From: Asterias rubens
Taxonomy: Eukaryota; Echinodermata; Asteroidea; Forcipulatida; Asteriidae
Reading direction: 5' to 3'
DNA length: 64,000 nt
Assembly: GCF_902459465.1 (NCBI RefSeq)
Contig: NC_047067.1
Coordinates: 19,591,680 to 19,655,679 of the forward strand
A program made the position numbers and the translations under genes. The notes under the pieces were generated by a model. It was not told the origin of the DNA, searched no databases, and was given only the letters and a program-made list of their open reading frames with translations. This document shows positions 24,481 through 36,800 of the stretch, in pieces. Each line of letters starts with the position of its first letter. The stretch's first letter is position 1.

Positions 24481-25237
24481 AAGAACCTAGTGTGTACTTG
24501 TTTCAAATCCCGCTCTAGTCATTTTTTCCTTTTTTTTAAGCCCAAATCATTTAGAAATTTACCAAGTCAGTTTCCCTTGTTGTTTATTATTTAAAAACTA
24601 AAGGTAAACATTAGAATGAGTAAAAAAAAATCAGACACATTAGAGACAATAACATATCATGCCTATTATACACGTCACTAATGAAATAACAGAAAAGTTG
24701 TCCTTGTGAATTCCACTTAAAAAGTAAACCCAAAATCTTCAATGCCCCCAACAAACGAAACCAATATCTTGTGTTTCCATCACACAGTGGAACACCTAAT
24801 GCCCACCATTAAGTAACTCCGTAAATAACCAATTGTTGATCAAGACTATCAACATATTGGGATTTTGTTTAAAGATCCAGCTGCTATAAATAACCACAAT
24901 AACATTGGATCTTAATCAGTGAATGTATTGTACGTGTTAAAAGTATTGATTTTTTGCTGCAAAATTTACTCCGCCGAAATTGATTGGCATACATTGCAGC
25001 GCAGCTACGCAAAGTTCATTGATATAAATGTACGTCAATGTCTGTGTGCCGTCGTGTGCCGCTTAATTAGTACTACACACCCTTTGTATTGACTCAGCTT
25101 TGTCGCTGGTTTCGTCACATCCCACACGATTGGGAATAAAATTACGTTACCAATTGCCACCGTCCCACCTTACGAGTTGACTGTATCGTAAGAAGGATTT
25201 GCTTAATGTAAGACCCACAATGTGTATAAGCAACATC

Positions 25238-25402
25238 AGGGCCCACTATCATGAAGCATAAACAATATTGCTAAGCACAGCAAAAACCTTACAAGTTAAA
25301 ATACCATATCAGTTGAAAACATTCCACTCAGGTAGCTGTTAAACAAAATATTGTTAAGCAGTATTGAGTTTTTATAAGCAGCTTTATGAGATCGTGCCCA
25401 TC
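25238..25402. mobile_element. Miniature element, family F
   Basis: It begins GGGCCCACTATCATGAAGC and ends GCAGCTTTATGAGATCGTGCCC, so the two ends are roughly inverted. The interior contains repeated AAGCA/TGCTTA motifs as in the other F copies. Confidence 0.6.
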
Positions 25403-28084
25403 CGATCTTATCACAAAATCTTAATTATTATCTACCCATCTCATACCTTTTGTCCCGGGACATGATAACCTTTGGACCCTTAGCAGGTAATAATTGTGCA
25501 CTTCAATACTTCGGCAAGATAGTCCAGACTTCCAGCCTTTCTGTGTGCTTGGAAGTGGACTTTATGTGCCGCTATTAGAAACCAAAGGGGATCCCACTTA
25601 GAGGGGATCCCTGCCAAGGGACCCCTCAAGTATCCCTGATGATCCCTCAACAATCCCTGATCAAAGACAGAGTGCATGTACACAGGACTGAGAACAAGAT
25701 TGATTTCTCGTCAAGTCTTTCCTTTGTTGTGTAACTCATTTTTGGTCCACTGAGAGAATGATTGTGAACATTTTGATTGATGGTCGCCGTCAGATGACAG
25801 TCATTCAGTCATCTTGAAAATCACCCGATGGGATGCCAGAAATTATTACACGAGCAACCAAGCCACTTTCTTTCAGGCAAAATATACTTCTTCTTTTTTA
25901 ACCGTTTGATTGTTTTAATCCCACATAATGCAGTTGAATGTATACAATAAGATTTACCTGTTAAAAGTTGGTCGCGTTTTGTGATGATATTTTATTTCCA
26001 TGTAACATGTCAACAAGGTGTGGTTAGACTACAAGATATGCATTCACAGGGTTGTGGGTTCATATCCTACAAAGCTGATTTCAAAATGTCTAGGGGAAAG
26101 TAAGAATAAGTATTGACGTCTAGTTTACTGATCAATGTTCTTGATTTAATCATAGATGTTAAACCAATGTTCGTATGAGAGTCGCCATGCTTGGTGTGTA
26201 TTCTTCCCTTGTGGGGTTTTGCCGAGTTCACTTGACAGGAAGATTATCTAAACGTTCCGAATGAAAAACCTGCGAGAACGACACCAGTGTTGTTGAAGGT
26301 ATGCCTATAATTATAGCAACTCAATAATCTGTTACAAATACCGATGATTCCAGAGTATTAAAGTTTTCAAAATTATGCGATGTGGAAAGTCCAGTTTCAG
26401 GATGTGAACGGACATCCAATCCACTTGACGGCTTCGGACCAGGGTGGATTCGAACCAGGGCTATACGGGTGAAAAGCAGGGTGTGCCAGAAACATAAATA
26501 TTGTACTTTACATGATTCGATCAACTGATCTTCGAAATAAGATTATTAGTTTTTACTCTTACTACACCGATGTGTATAGTGAAACAAATCCACATGTAAA
26601 TCCCTTGGCGGGATTCGAACCAACGGTATTTGCATACATAGAAAAATTAAAAAGTGAACTTACCGAGTTGTCTAATCAACTTGTCAAAGTCACAAGCTCC
26701 AGCTGCTAAAGATGGTTTTCTTGGTAGCCACACCAGCCCGTGATGAACACATACACGATCCGCATTTAGTCAAAGCCGAGACATTTTATACTGTTGCAAC
26801 ATCCCCGATGGTGTGACAAGATTGCACACGGGTCATTCTAGTACAAATATTAAACCAATTACAGGCTCAGGATTCCAGTTCTAGCACAGGAGAGTCTCCT
26901 TGTACAACCTGATGTATCTTCATCCAAGATGATTGTCAATATTTGCTCAGATTTGAAGTTTAAAGGGGAAAGTAATTGGTGTACGAAAGCAATATAGGGG
27001 ACTGTCTTCAACTCTGCACATTGTGACTACTCTATAGTTCAGGCCAAGCACAACATTCAATGTACATGCTGATTTATTTTATGGGACTATCAAAATCTTC
27101 ACACTACATTCCTGTTATGAACTGCCAGTAACGCCTAGGTCATTTTCTGTGTATCAATTCATATATTATTTTTAATCACGGTCCGATGATCCATAAACGT
27201 GTGGTGCGTTTATATATCCCTGTCTAAAGATTTATTGCAGAATATTTTAATTGTTTTCTGCACCAGCCTGGTGGAATGGGAGTGTAACTCCAAACCATTG
27301 TAATATAACACCAAACAATAACATGCCTGTAAAACAATTCTTGACAGATATATTGAAAGCTGAATCAGATGAGATTTATGGACAAACTTTTCCCGCCAAA
27401 AATTACTGCTTTCTTATGTCTCTATACACATCTCATTTCGAAACAAAAAATTATTAATTTTGGGTTGATTCATCGTGACTTGTGGATATTCACGACAAGG
27501 ACTCCCGCGCAATTTCCTCTCCGTTAAAACAGTAACTTTTTAATATAAAACTCTTTGGAGTCATTAACTCAAGCATTGTCAACCGATGGCGCAACAAGGA
27601 ATGTCGAATATTAATGGCCGGCACAACCGCTGCTGTGATGTTCTGAGACATGTTTTTTCTGGGGGAAACCGTCTAAATGTAAGGCATCAATAAGATGCCA
27701 TAAAGGAAGGTGAACAATGAACACATCTGAACGGTCATAACAAGTTACAAAGTTTTCAATCGGTTTTAATAATCATTTGTAAGCCTACCTACCCTTGATA
27801 ATAATGGTTCACATTTCATGTCTGAGAATGTAAGACACCCACGCACTTATTATTCAAGAAAATGGCTCATTTGTTTTGTCACAATCTCCTTTATTAAATT
27901 TATAAGCGAGTAAATTAATGAGCAACTGTAGAAACCGCTTTATTGGACAATAAAAGGTCATTTTGTAAAAAATCCACGGCGAGACCAAAGTATTTAACCT
28001 GGATCTTGCTCATGCTTCGATTGATTTTGATGAATTGAAAAATTCAAATATCTGTTGGTAGATTCAAATTTTCCGATGTCGAAG

Positions 28085-28270
28085 GTTTGGTGCTGATGTG
28101 ATGAAACTTCGTGGGTTCGAATCCCACCCGAGTAATTATGCCTGTGATGTTTTTTTTACAGGACTATACAGTGCACTGCAGCGCTAACACACATCGGTGT
28201 ATGCCTACTTGGGTAAAAACCAAAATCAATATTCGTTATCCCGATGCAAATTTAACATCTATTATGTGAT
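28085..28270 (+). repeat. tRNA-derived SINE, second family
   Basis: It has the B box CGTGGGTTCGAATCCCACCC and then a body ending CCCGATGCAAATTTAACATC. It is collinear with 47205-47400. Confidence 0.65.
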
Positions 28271-29639
28271 GAAACTTATTATTTAAATTACCCGTTTGTA
28301 AAGCAAAGACATTCTCCCAATTTGTTCTCTTTGTGTATGAAAATTGTATTCTGTTTGGCTGGGTGCAAGTACAAACCACACAAACGCCGATCAGACTGTA
28401 GGGCGCCCTCACTCATGAGACCTCATCACCAGGTAAAAATCATTCTTACACGTCTGACGTCATTCTTTGAGTCGTTGCGGATAAAGACAGGGGTCCAGTC
28501 TAGGATAGGCCCTACTAAATTATTAACAGCCACATGGATAGTAGTATTGAAATGTAATTATTGTCGTAAAGGCTGATGATCGAAGGTGTCATTCAGTTAT
28601 CCAGGCCTCCGGATGTTGGTTTACTCAGCCAGATTTTGTAGGCCTATAGAACAAGAATTTATAGTATAATCTTGCAATGTTGTCACCGACAAGAAAACAA
28701 TCCATTAAGCATTCCAAACCGGGCTTAATGCCTTTTAAAATCAGAGGACTTTTGTACGCCCGCCAACGGCCAAAATGGTTGCGAGATGTTATTAAAGGTG
28801 TTTTTCAGATTATGAGTGACCAAACCGAAATGAAACTAGTCTCAACACGCAATAAATTGTGTGCTTTTAACTACAGCCAACTCTCCTATCTCACAATACG
28901 TAGCAAAAGAAAGACCCCTTCAGGTTAGGACCTATATTTAATTAATATTGGCTAAACAATAAATATGAAACAATGAAAAGTGTAATATTCAAAGGACGTT
29001 TTGGCGCCCTCATTACTCTGTGAGGCTAGATGAACACAGATCTGTTTTCGTAATTAGAAGCATCTTGAACTCAACATTTTTAAAAAGTTTCGGTCCTGAT
29101 GGTTTAAAAGAGCAACGGTTTATTAGTATAAAAAAAAACCTTCGGTCAAGTTTTCAAAAATACACAAAAGCAGAGTAAACTCCTCATTTTGTGAAAACAT
29201 TTCTGTCTAGACCTATACCAACAATGTTTCTAAATTTTATTTTGTAAAAAAATAATATAATTAAAGGCCAACAATTGCAGAGCTCCATAACAAGCTTCGG
29301 TTAACATGTAATATACTCTTATGTTGTTATTTAGTTTTTCGAACAAAATACAGTGCGAATGGGGAAAAAGAACAAAAGCTGAGACAAAAAGAGAAAACGC
29401 CCTCTAATGGTACAATTAATTTGTCCATGCAACTCTCAGGATTTGGCTGACGGTACGGAACAGGCCGAGTCTTTCCACAGCACAAACCATATTAATCTTA
29501 TCTTAGGGAAAAGTCACCGAAACATATCACGTGCTGAATCTTTATAATACAAAAAGTGTATATAAAGATAAAGAGCATGTTTTCAAAGTTTTTGAACCAT
29601 TTCGTGAATTCTAAACAGCGCCCTCATTGGTAGATTTAG

Positions 29640-29781
29640 AGGCTGCCTCTTAAACGACCAACTCACGCGCTGATTGGTCCACGTGACATCATAGTATTCC
29701 GTCGCCATGTTTAGTCCCGCTGATACTAATTTGCTTCGAAGTTGTGAGCTCATATTCTGGATTATACGGAAGAGTTAAGAG
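29640..29781 (+). promoter_or_regulatory. Candidate promoter and non-coding exon 1 of the AT-hook gene
   Basis: A cluster of promoter motifs (CTGATTGGTCC with an inverted CCAAT box, CACGTG E-box, TGACATCA CRE-like, GTCGCCATGTTTAG YY1-like) is followed within about 80 bp by a strong GAG/GTAAGT donor (exon end 29781). There is no TATA box. The YY1-like CGCCATNTT element often sits at the start site of housekeeping genes. If the RNA starts upstream of 29708, the exon carries a short upstream ORF beginning at the ATG of the YY1 motif and ending before the donor. Confidence 0.5.
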
Positions 29782-30773
29782 GTAAGTTGACATTCGTTGG
29801 TCTAATAAGTATAAGCTTTAAACATGACTGTCTATATTTATGAGGTGGCAAGGCTAAAATAGGGTTTTACATGAAAATTGACTTTATACCAATAGAGGGC
29901 GTCATTCGATTTGCTAGTGTGTACTGCTGCTGTGTGTGGATGTGCATAACATCAAAACGAAAATCGGATAAACATGAATACTTTTTTATATTATGGTAGA
30001 AAAAGTAGACACCGTACAATCTGTACTGAGCTGTCCTCCAAAGGTTTGAGTGTTTTTATGTTCAACTTAGGTTCAGTTCAAGTTCTATTTCAGTTCAATC
30101 AAGTTCTTCAACTTCAAATTAAGGCATAGCCTTAGGCTAATTTTATGTGAACACGTACACGATTTCCACAAACTACACTGTACAACTTTACAAGTACAAC
30201 AGTACATCCTTACTGTTTGAGTCTTTGGTACAGACTAGACCAGCATGCAGTAGGACTAAAAACCAGCAGACTAGAGTCTGCATTTAATTATTTAAGAAAA
30301 ACGTATTGTGGTGGTATTTTAATTACTGAATTTATTAATGTTTATTTGCCTAGGTACTTGACTTGGTATATACTTTATAGTCATCTGTATTGTAAATATG
30401 GATCCTATCAATTCATATGGTCCTGTGTAATCCTGCAAACACTTGTTCATGTCCTATAAATGAAATAACTTGGAACAAAAATATAAGGAAATTTCTTCTT
30501 TTTTATAGTAGGCCTAATTTTAATGCATACATATTAAATGTACACAATACAAAAAGATATATTGTTGCTCTGACGTAGAATTTTTTTTCTCGTTTTGATT
30601 CTCATTGTTATTGTAAAACAATCTTAGCCTGGTCCATAAAACAATTTGAGCTAGGCCTACAAGCCTTGTAGATTTTTCTCCCAAATTCAAACATAATTAC
30701 ATGTAATGATGTATACTGTACCTTTAAAACTGGTTGCCATCATCTTACTCTTCCTTTAATGGTTCCTTTTTAG

Positions 30774-30927
30774 GTGCCCTCGTGTGACAGTGAGTGTATG
30801 CAGTCAGTTCCAGTGCAAGCAAAGGACTAATATAAACGCCTAGTGCTATCCTGTTCCAACCTTCGTTTCCATTGGAATACAGAAGTTCACGACGGATACT
30901 TGTCTTTAAAGGAATGAAGTTTTGAAG
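30774..30927 (+). other. Candidate non-coding exon 2 of the AT-hook gene, with an upstream ORF
   Basis: It is bounded by acceptor cctttttag and donor GAAG/GTAAAT. It contains an upstream ORF of 10 codons at 30798-30830 and a very short one near its end. Its position between the promoter and the start-codon exon fits a 5' UTR exon. It was predicted from splice motifs only. Confidence 0.4.
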
Positions 30928-31132
30928 GTAAATTCATGAAATTTTAAAGGTAGCCTCACCACCTTCAAAGCAAATCCTAGTTTTTGCTTGAAGACTCTCC
31001 AGCGATGTAATCACGATTAACTATAAACGCCATTTAAACCCCTCACCATTTAAACCACTCGCCACTAGCGGCACTATCATTTCTGTAACAGCTATCGCCA
31101 CAAAATAGAAAAAAGTTAGTTCCAAGGAATGA

Positions 31133-31150
31133 TAGCGCCCTCTAGTGACA
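31133..31150 (-). promoter_or_regulatory. CTCF-like motif
   Basis: On the minus strand it reads TGTCACTAGAGGGCGCTA, which matches the animal CTCF core CCACYAGRGGGCGC at nearly every position. It lies in an intron of the AT-hook gene, 5' of the start-codon exon. Confidence 0.45.
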
Positions 31151-31799
31151 AGTGTTTCGTCGGGTGATAGCAGTTTAGATAGCAGTTAGGTTTTTGTAGC
31201 CTACATGTACATCACTTGAGCATCTTTAACCAAGACTAAACAAGACTTTGTAATATTTTGTAACCGGCATAATAGACTTTGCAAGTCCCATGCATTATCG
31301 AAAACCGGAAACAAGTTGAAAGAAAACTAAAAATTTTGAAGAATCAAATATTTCTAGATTCTATTCGTACACAGTTCTTGAAAAGATATATATATTCTTT
31401 AAAAACAAATTATTATTTTTTAATAAAGGACAACAACCTTTAAAAACAAATTATTATTACAAATTATTGTTAAGGACAACAATTTGTATTTTTTTGTTTT
31501 TTAAGATGCCCCATTTGCAAAATTCTTGCTTTTACAGTACCAGCCTGGCACTGTACCAGGAAACAGAGTTAAGTCTTACGTGTGGGTTGCTCCACTGAAT
31601 TATTATTTTTTTAGCATGTACATACAGTTTGTAACCAGAAAGTAAAATTACAAATTTTAAGGCAATATGCAAACAAATCAATGAAAGGGACATGTTGCCT
31701 TTGGGTTGGGAACTTCAGGCCTTTAAAAGCATTTTTATGAAAGGATGTTTGGAAACATGTTTTAAAAATATTTTTAAATTTAGAATAAAGAGATATTTT

Positions 31800-31945
31800 G
31801 TGTGAATAATTATTTCTGTTTGGATTTCTATTAAGAACAAACATTTCACACAAATATCCCTCGAAATTTGTTGGTTTTCTTACAACTTTGTGAACTAACA
31901 TGGTCGCTCGCTTGTGAAGTCAACATTTGGTTGTAAAATGGTGGA
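31800..31945. repeat. Dispersed repeat, relative of 10240-10370
   Basis: The shared phrases are CCTCGAAATTTGTTGG, TTTGTGAACTAACA and GTCAACATTTGGTTG. No ORF is present. Confidence 0.45.
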
Positions 31946-32226
31946 CCGTGTTATGTCATGTAACATGTAGAACATTGAAACAAAAACCACAAAATGTTTA
32001 GATACATTTGTGTGGTTCTTTATTTTTTATAAATAACAACACTTTATTGCCAAAAGTGCTCAATTCGGATGCAACAAGATGATGAATTAACAGTAATTTT
32101 AAAAAATTTACGTAGATAATTATCCATACATGCAGATATTGCAATTTAGTCGGCGTAGTGACGGTTTCCTTGAATCCACATGTAACAATTAATTGAAGAA
32201 AGTTTTTTAGGGCGAGTATATTTCAT

Positions 32227-32570
32227 TTAAAGGCAGTGGACACTATTGGTAATTACTCAAAATAATTATTGCCATAAAACCTTTCTTGGTGACGAGTAAT
32301 GGGGAGAGGTTGATGGTATAAAACATTGTGAGAAACGGCTCCCTCTGAAGTGCCATAGTTTTCGAGAAAGAAGTAATTTTCCACGAATTTGATTTCGAGA
32401 CCTCAGATTTAGAACTTGAGGTCTCGAAATCAACCATAAACGCACACAATTTCGTGTGACAAGGGTTTATTTTTCTTTCTTTATTATTTCGCAACTTCAA
32501 CGACCAATTGAGCTCAAATTTTCACAGGTTTGTTATTTTATGCATATGTTGAGATACACCAAATGTACAC
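32227..32570. mobile_element. TTAA miniature element, family A (truncated at one end)
   Basis: It begins TTAA then AGGCAGTGGACACTATTGGT, carries the internal GAGACCTCA/TGAGGTCTC hairpin, and is lost after GAGATACACCAAATGTACAC. It lies in the intron before the start-codon exon of the AT-hook gene. Confidence 0.8.
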
Positions 32571-33836
32571 ATAGACACATAATGCTAGACAATGTGTATG
32601 GAAATTTGACATTACATTTTGAATTATTATTTTAACTGAGATCAGAATTAGTCACTACAAATGTTTTTTTTTTATCTGAAAATTTAAAACAACATGATAA
32701 TTCATTTGTTATTTTCTGTTGCTTAACATGCGCTTGCAATGCTTTTAATTCTAACTCTTTGATCAAATATTAAAAGACCTCATTAATAATAAGTCAATAG
32801 TAATAGTGTGAGATTTACAATGCAGACAATGGATGACATTGGGAGCAAGTACATCATTGTTGAGACAGTGACGTCAACTACATGTTATAAACACACTATT
32901 TGTTATTTGATTGACGCTTTTTTGTCAATAGAGGGCAGCAAATACAATTGCTGTTAAAAATACAAAATTTTAGCCAAATTTAATAGCGGCACTAGAATCA
33001 AATTTGAGCAGAAAAATATGTTTACTTCACAGGTTTTTTTTTTTAATATCAGAGATATTGTCTGTCTGCTCGATATTATCTCTGCCCGTCAACTAATACT
33101 AATAGTAGAATAAAATGTAAATATAAAATATTTAACTCATACTGCTTTAACCCTTAAATACAGACCATTCCTTTATGTATTTAACAGTCACAAAACACTG
33201 GGCAATACTTATTTTGTTCATTACATTTATTAAAATCAAATTTTGTCAGTAAACATTTCAAAAGCAATAACGTCAACAGGAAGTTAAGTTTAGAAGATTG
33301 AATACTATGTTAAGATTACATTGGAAAGTTTTATACCAGGCCATATCTTTACTTTGACCTCTTTACATGTATGTGAATGGAAATAGGTGGCTTTCTACTG
33401 GCTTTTTGATGCAAGCCACTTGTGGCTGCTGTGATCTTTAAAAAGTTTTGAAAACCATTTCAAGAATATTCAATTGAATTTTTGGAGACCTTTTGGCAGA
33501 TTAAAGTTGCAAAATAATTTTTTTGCATTGCGGAAATGCAACGTTTGTTAATTATTGATTGTTGATCTGATTTGTGTATGTTTTTTTGTAACACCATTGG
33601 TGTTTTTATTTTATTTTGTTCTTCTTGAATCTAGAGGGGGGGGGGGGGCGGCTGGGGTTTGGTCCAGCTAGGGTATAGCAACATGCAGGGCTTTGTTATC
33701 TAGTTAAAGTTTCAAAGTATCACTTTGTTTGGGTCAAATCAAATTAACGTAGCCTATTCTATATATATTTTACCCCCAAAAATTGTAAGTACAATGTAAA
33801 AGTTTCCTGATCGAGAATTTGTATTATTTTTTTCAG

Positions 33837-33895
33837 AATAATGACCAACACTAAGAATAGTATCTATCAAGAGTTCTTGGCTTAGATTATTCAAC
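33837..33895 (+). promoter_or_regulatory. 5' leader of the start-codon exon with a 14-codon upstream ORF
   Basis: The exon follows the acceptor tttttttcag at 33836. An ATG at 33841 opens a 14-codon frame that stops at 33883-33885, only 10 bases before the main ATG at 33896. Such placement would be expected to limit initiation at the main start. Confidence 0.5.
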
Positions 33896-36800
33896 ATGGC
33901 AGAATCAGAAAGCAATGACTCAACGGTTAAACCTTCATCAGTCACCATGGTAACATCCCTGGATCCACCACCCAGTGAAGTGATGGAAGCTGTCAACCAA
34001 TCTAACCAAATCATCCCGGCACTATTTGCTTTGCCTTCTGAAAGGTAATGTTTGTACTATGTTGCTAAAGCCTCGTCTCAAGGGGCAATTTTAACAGTTG
34101 AAGCCAATAAAATGTACAACATGCATTTAAGGATTTCTTTTGACTTTTTTGTTACTGTAGGCTAAGTTACAACAACCAAGAATATTATGTGAACATTTAA
34201 ATGTTTTCCTTTGTGGAGATTATCTGGAACTGGTTCAGGCCTAGCGTTACATGGATGTCGCCTCTGTAGCCCCATGTCTTGACCTTAGTGCCCCTTTAAA
34301 AGTTTCCAATTGACTTTAAGATTTTCCAATGGAAGTGTCCTTTTAGCCAATATAATAATAATATAATATTATAAATAATAATAATGGAGTTGAGGTTAGT
34401 GTGCATCCATAGTTGTATCCTTTTCTTATATTTATATTCTTATGTCTTTTTTTTATATATAGTGGAGATTCCAAAAAGCTGAAGCTGTGCAAGCGAGTCG
34501 GTTGGTTGCGAGACGGCGTGTTTTCTACCGGGTTCACGGAAATCAACATCAAAGAAGCCAAACAAAAGGGAATCTTCAGCCAGCCACGTCATGTTACTCT
34601 CGTCCAGGGAGAGGATAGCCTCCTCCAATCTCAGGTCATCCAAGGTCAAAAAGCGCCCTCTGCCAAACAGCTCAGATCCCTTGTACTCAGTCCAGGGACA
34701 TCGACTGTGGGATTAATCACTGCACGGGGGAACGTCATACCCAAAAGGATAACTGTTTTCAAGAATAATGCTGATAAATTACCAGGAAAGATGGTTGCAC
34801 TCGGAAAAGCACCCTCTTCTGGGACATCGGCTAAAAAAGCTGAGACATCAGCTGATACAGCAACAGGCCATCAAAATCCAACCGAGGACAAAGAGGTTGC
34901 CAAGAGCATTTCTATAGTTAATAGCAGTGCTCCAAATGTACAAGATTCAGGTCTTGGTTGGCAGCAGTTGTCAGAGCAAAGTTTATGCCTAAAAGAATCT
35001 GTTCAGGATCAGAAAGTCTGCATGAAATCTACGCAGAAGGCTGCTGCCCCTACTGGTGAACCTCAATCTTGTCCTGCTAAAACAATACATCAGAACCAGA
35101 AATGCTCTCCCCGCATCACTCGTGCGAAGTCAAAAGAAAGAGTTCCTTCTGAAGTCAACAATTTTGGCTCACCACGCACAGACACTTCTCACTTTCAATC
35201 AAGGAGCAATCCCAAGTTGGACCTCTTGAAAATGGACATTGATTTCTCTCGTCACAGCGTTCTCCGAATGGAAGGTCTGATTCAATTACCTAGTGATTCT
35301 AGTCCCAGTGAGTCCAACTGTTTGGAACAGAAGAAGAGGATTCAACAGTCAAGGCAAAACTTTAGCGCCAAAGTCCAAGAGGCGCTAGAACTTCGCTCTC
35401 AGCGTTCAAAGCAGAGCACAACCAAACATCTGGAGAACCAAATTACTTCTCAGAGCGAGAACAAGACCATTAAGAACTTGCAATTCATCCCAAAATGTTC
35501 ACACAAAACATTGGTTCATGCGGAACCAGACAAAAAAACTGGTGCAGTTAGATTGTCTGAATATAATGTTGTAAGGGAGGTTGTTCGAAGTCCAATCAAA
35601 CATCTGGAGAACCAAACTACTGCTCAAACCATGAACAGGACAGTCAAGAATGTGCAACACATCCAAGAATGTTCTACAGAAACATTGGTGCACGACGAAC
35701 CAGATCAAAATACTGACGCAGTTGGACAGTCTGAACAGAAAGGGATAAAGGAGGTTGTTCAAAGTCCAACCAAACATCTGGAGAACCAAACTATTGCTGA
35801 AACCAAGAACAGGACAGTCAAGAATGTGCAACACATCCAACAATGGTTAAAAGAAACATTTGTTCATGACAAACCAGATCAAATTACTGACACAGTTGGA
35901 CAGTCTGAACACAAAGGGATAAAGGAGGTTGTGCGAAGTCCTAAAAAACAGGCACAGTTTCAAAAGCGCAAATTCGATGAGGCCTGCTCCCTTCTTAATT
36001 ACAGAGCAGTACCAAAACTCGAGTGTACCATGAGTGGACAGCCGAGTTGTGACGAGCCAGTGGTTAAATACGCAAAAGGTGTGAGTTCTGAAATGTCTGG
36101 TACTCTTACAACATTCCTGGGACCAAGAACTGACCATTCCAAGCGTTATGGCCCTGATCCATGTATGAAGATCGAGCGAGATACATGTAATCAACTTTCC
36201 TTGGGTGGTAACCAGGAAAGAAATGACTGTAAAGAAGCTTCGTCGCAAAACAACAAAAGCCTATCAACAAATCTCCTTCTGTCTCCAATGGAAACTCTAC
36301 ATCGACAGACTTCAACAGCAAGCCATGGAAGTCCAGTCAGCAATACTTCTGACTTGGATTTAGAAGGCGATGGCAATGACTGTGAGGAAACTTTGTCCAT
36401 TTCAGAAACAAACAATGAATCACTGAGCTTATTAAGTAATTCATCAGTTGACAAGACAACAACAGTTCAAGCCTCGGAGGGAGTCCCATTGTTACAAATT
36501 GGCTCAGTGTACAGTCTCTCAGCTGAAGAAGCCAAAAGACTGTTTCCGAAGACCTCCAACAAGACACCAGAGTTAGTTAAAACAAACCAGAGTCCAGAGG
36601 ATACTTATACGAACATACCCATAAGCTCTACAGGGGGTCCCAGTGTTAAACCTGCTGCAACGAAAGTCATGTCAGAACCATTGGACTTCTCAATAGTTTC
36701 ACAGCCTAGTCAGTCACAAACATCTGCCGTATCGATACAAAGTAAAGCATATGAAACAGTGTCCGCAAATCGATGCTCTTTGCAGGCAACTCGATCATCG

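Larger units (their letters stand above)
18830..29600. other. Long gene-poor interval with SINEs and miniature elements
   Basis: Apart from the individual repeats listed, no coding exon was recognised. A weak possible exon (23568-23718, acceptor ctctttgacag, donor GTAAAC) has a short open frame with no known family. SINE-like B boxes occur near 24505, 26065, 26445 and 26610. Homopolymer tracts occur at about 18849-18860 and 19838-19856. The intergenic sequence leads into the promoter of the AT-hook gene. Confidence 0.45.

Noticed and set aside
35499-36567. Minus-strand frames within the AT-hook gene
   Set aside because: Antisense shadows of a long coding exon; their repeats mirror the 58-residue sense repeats.
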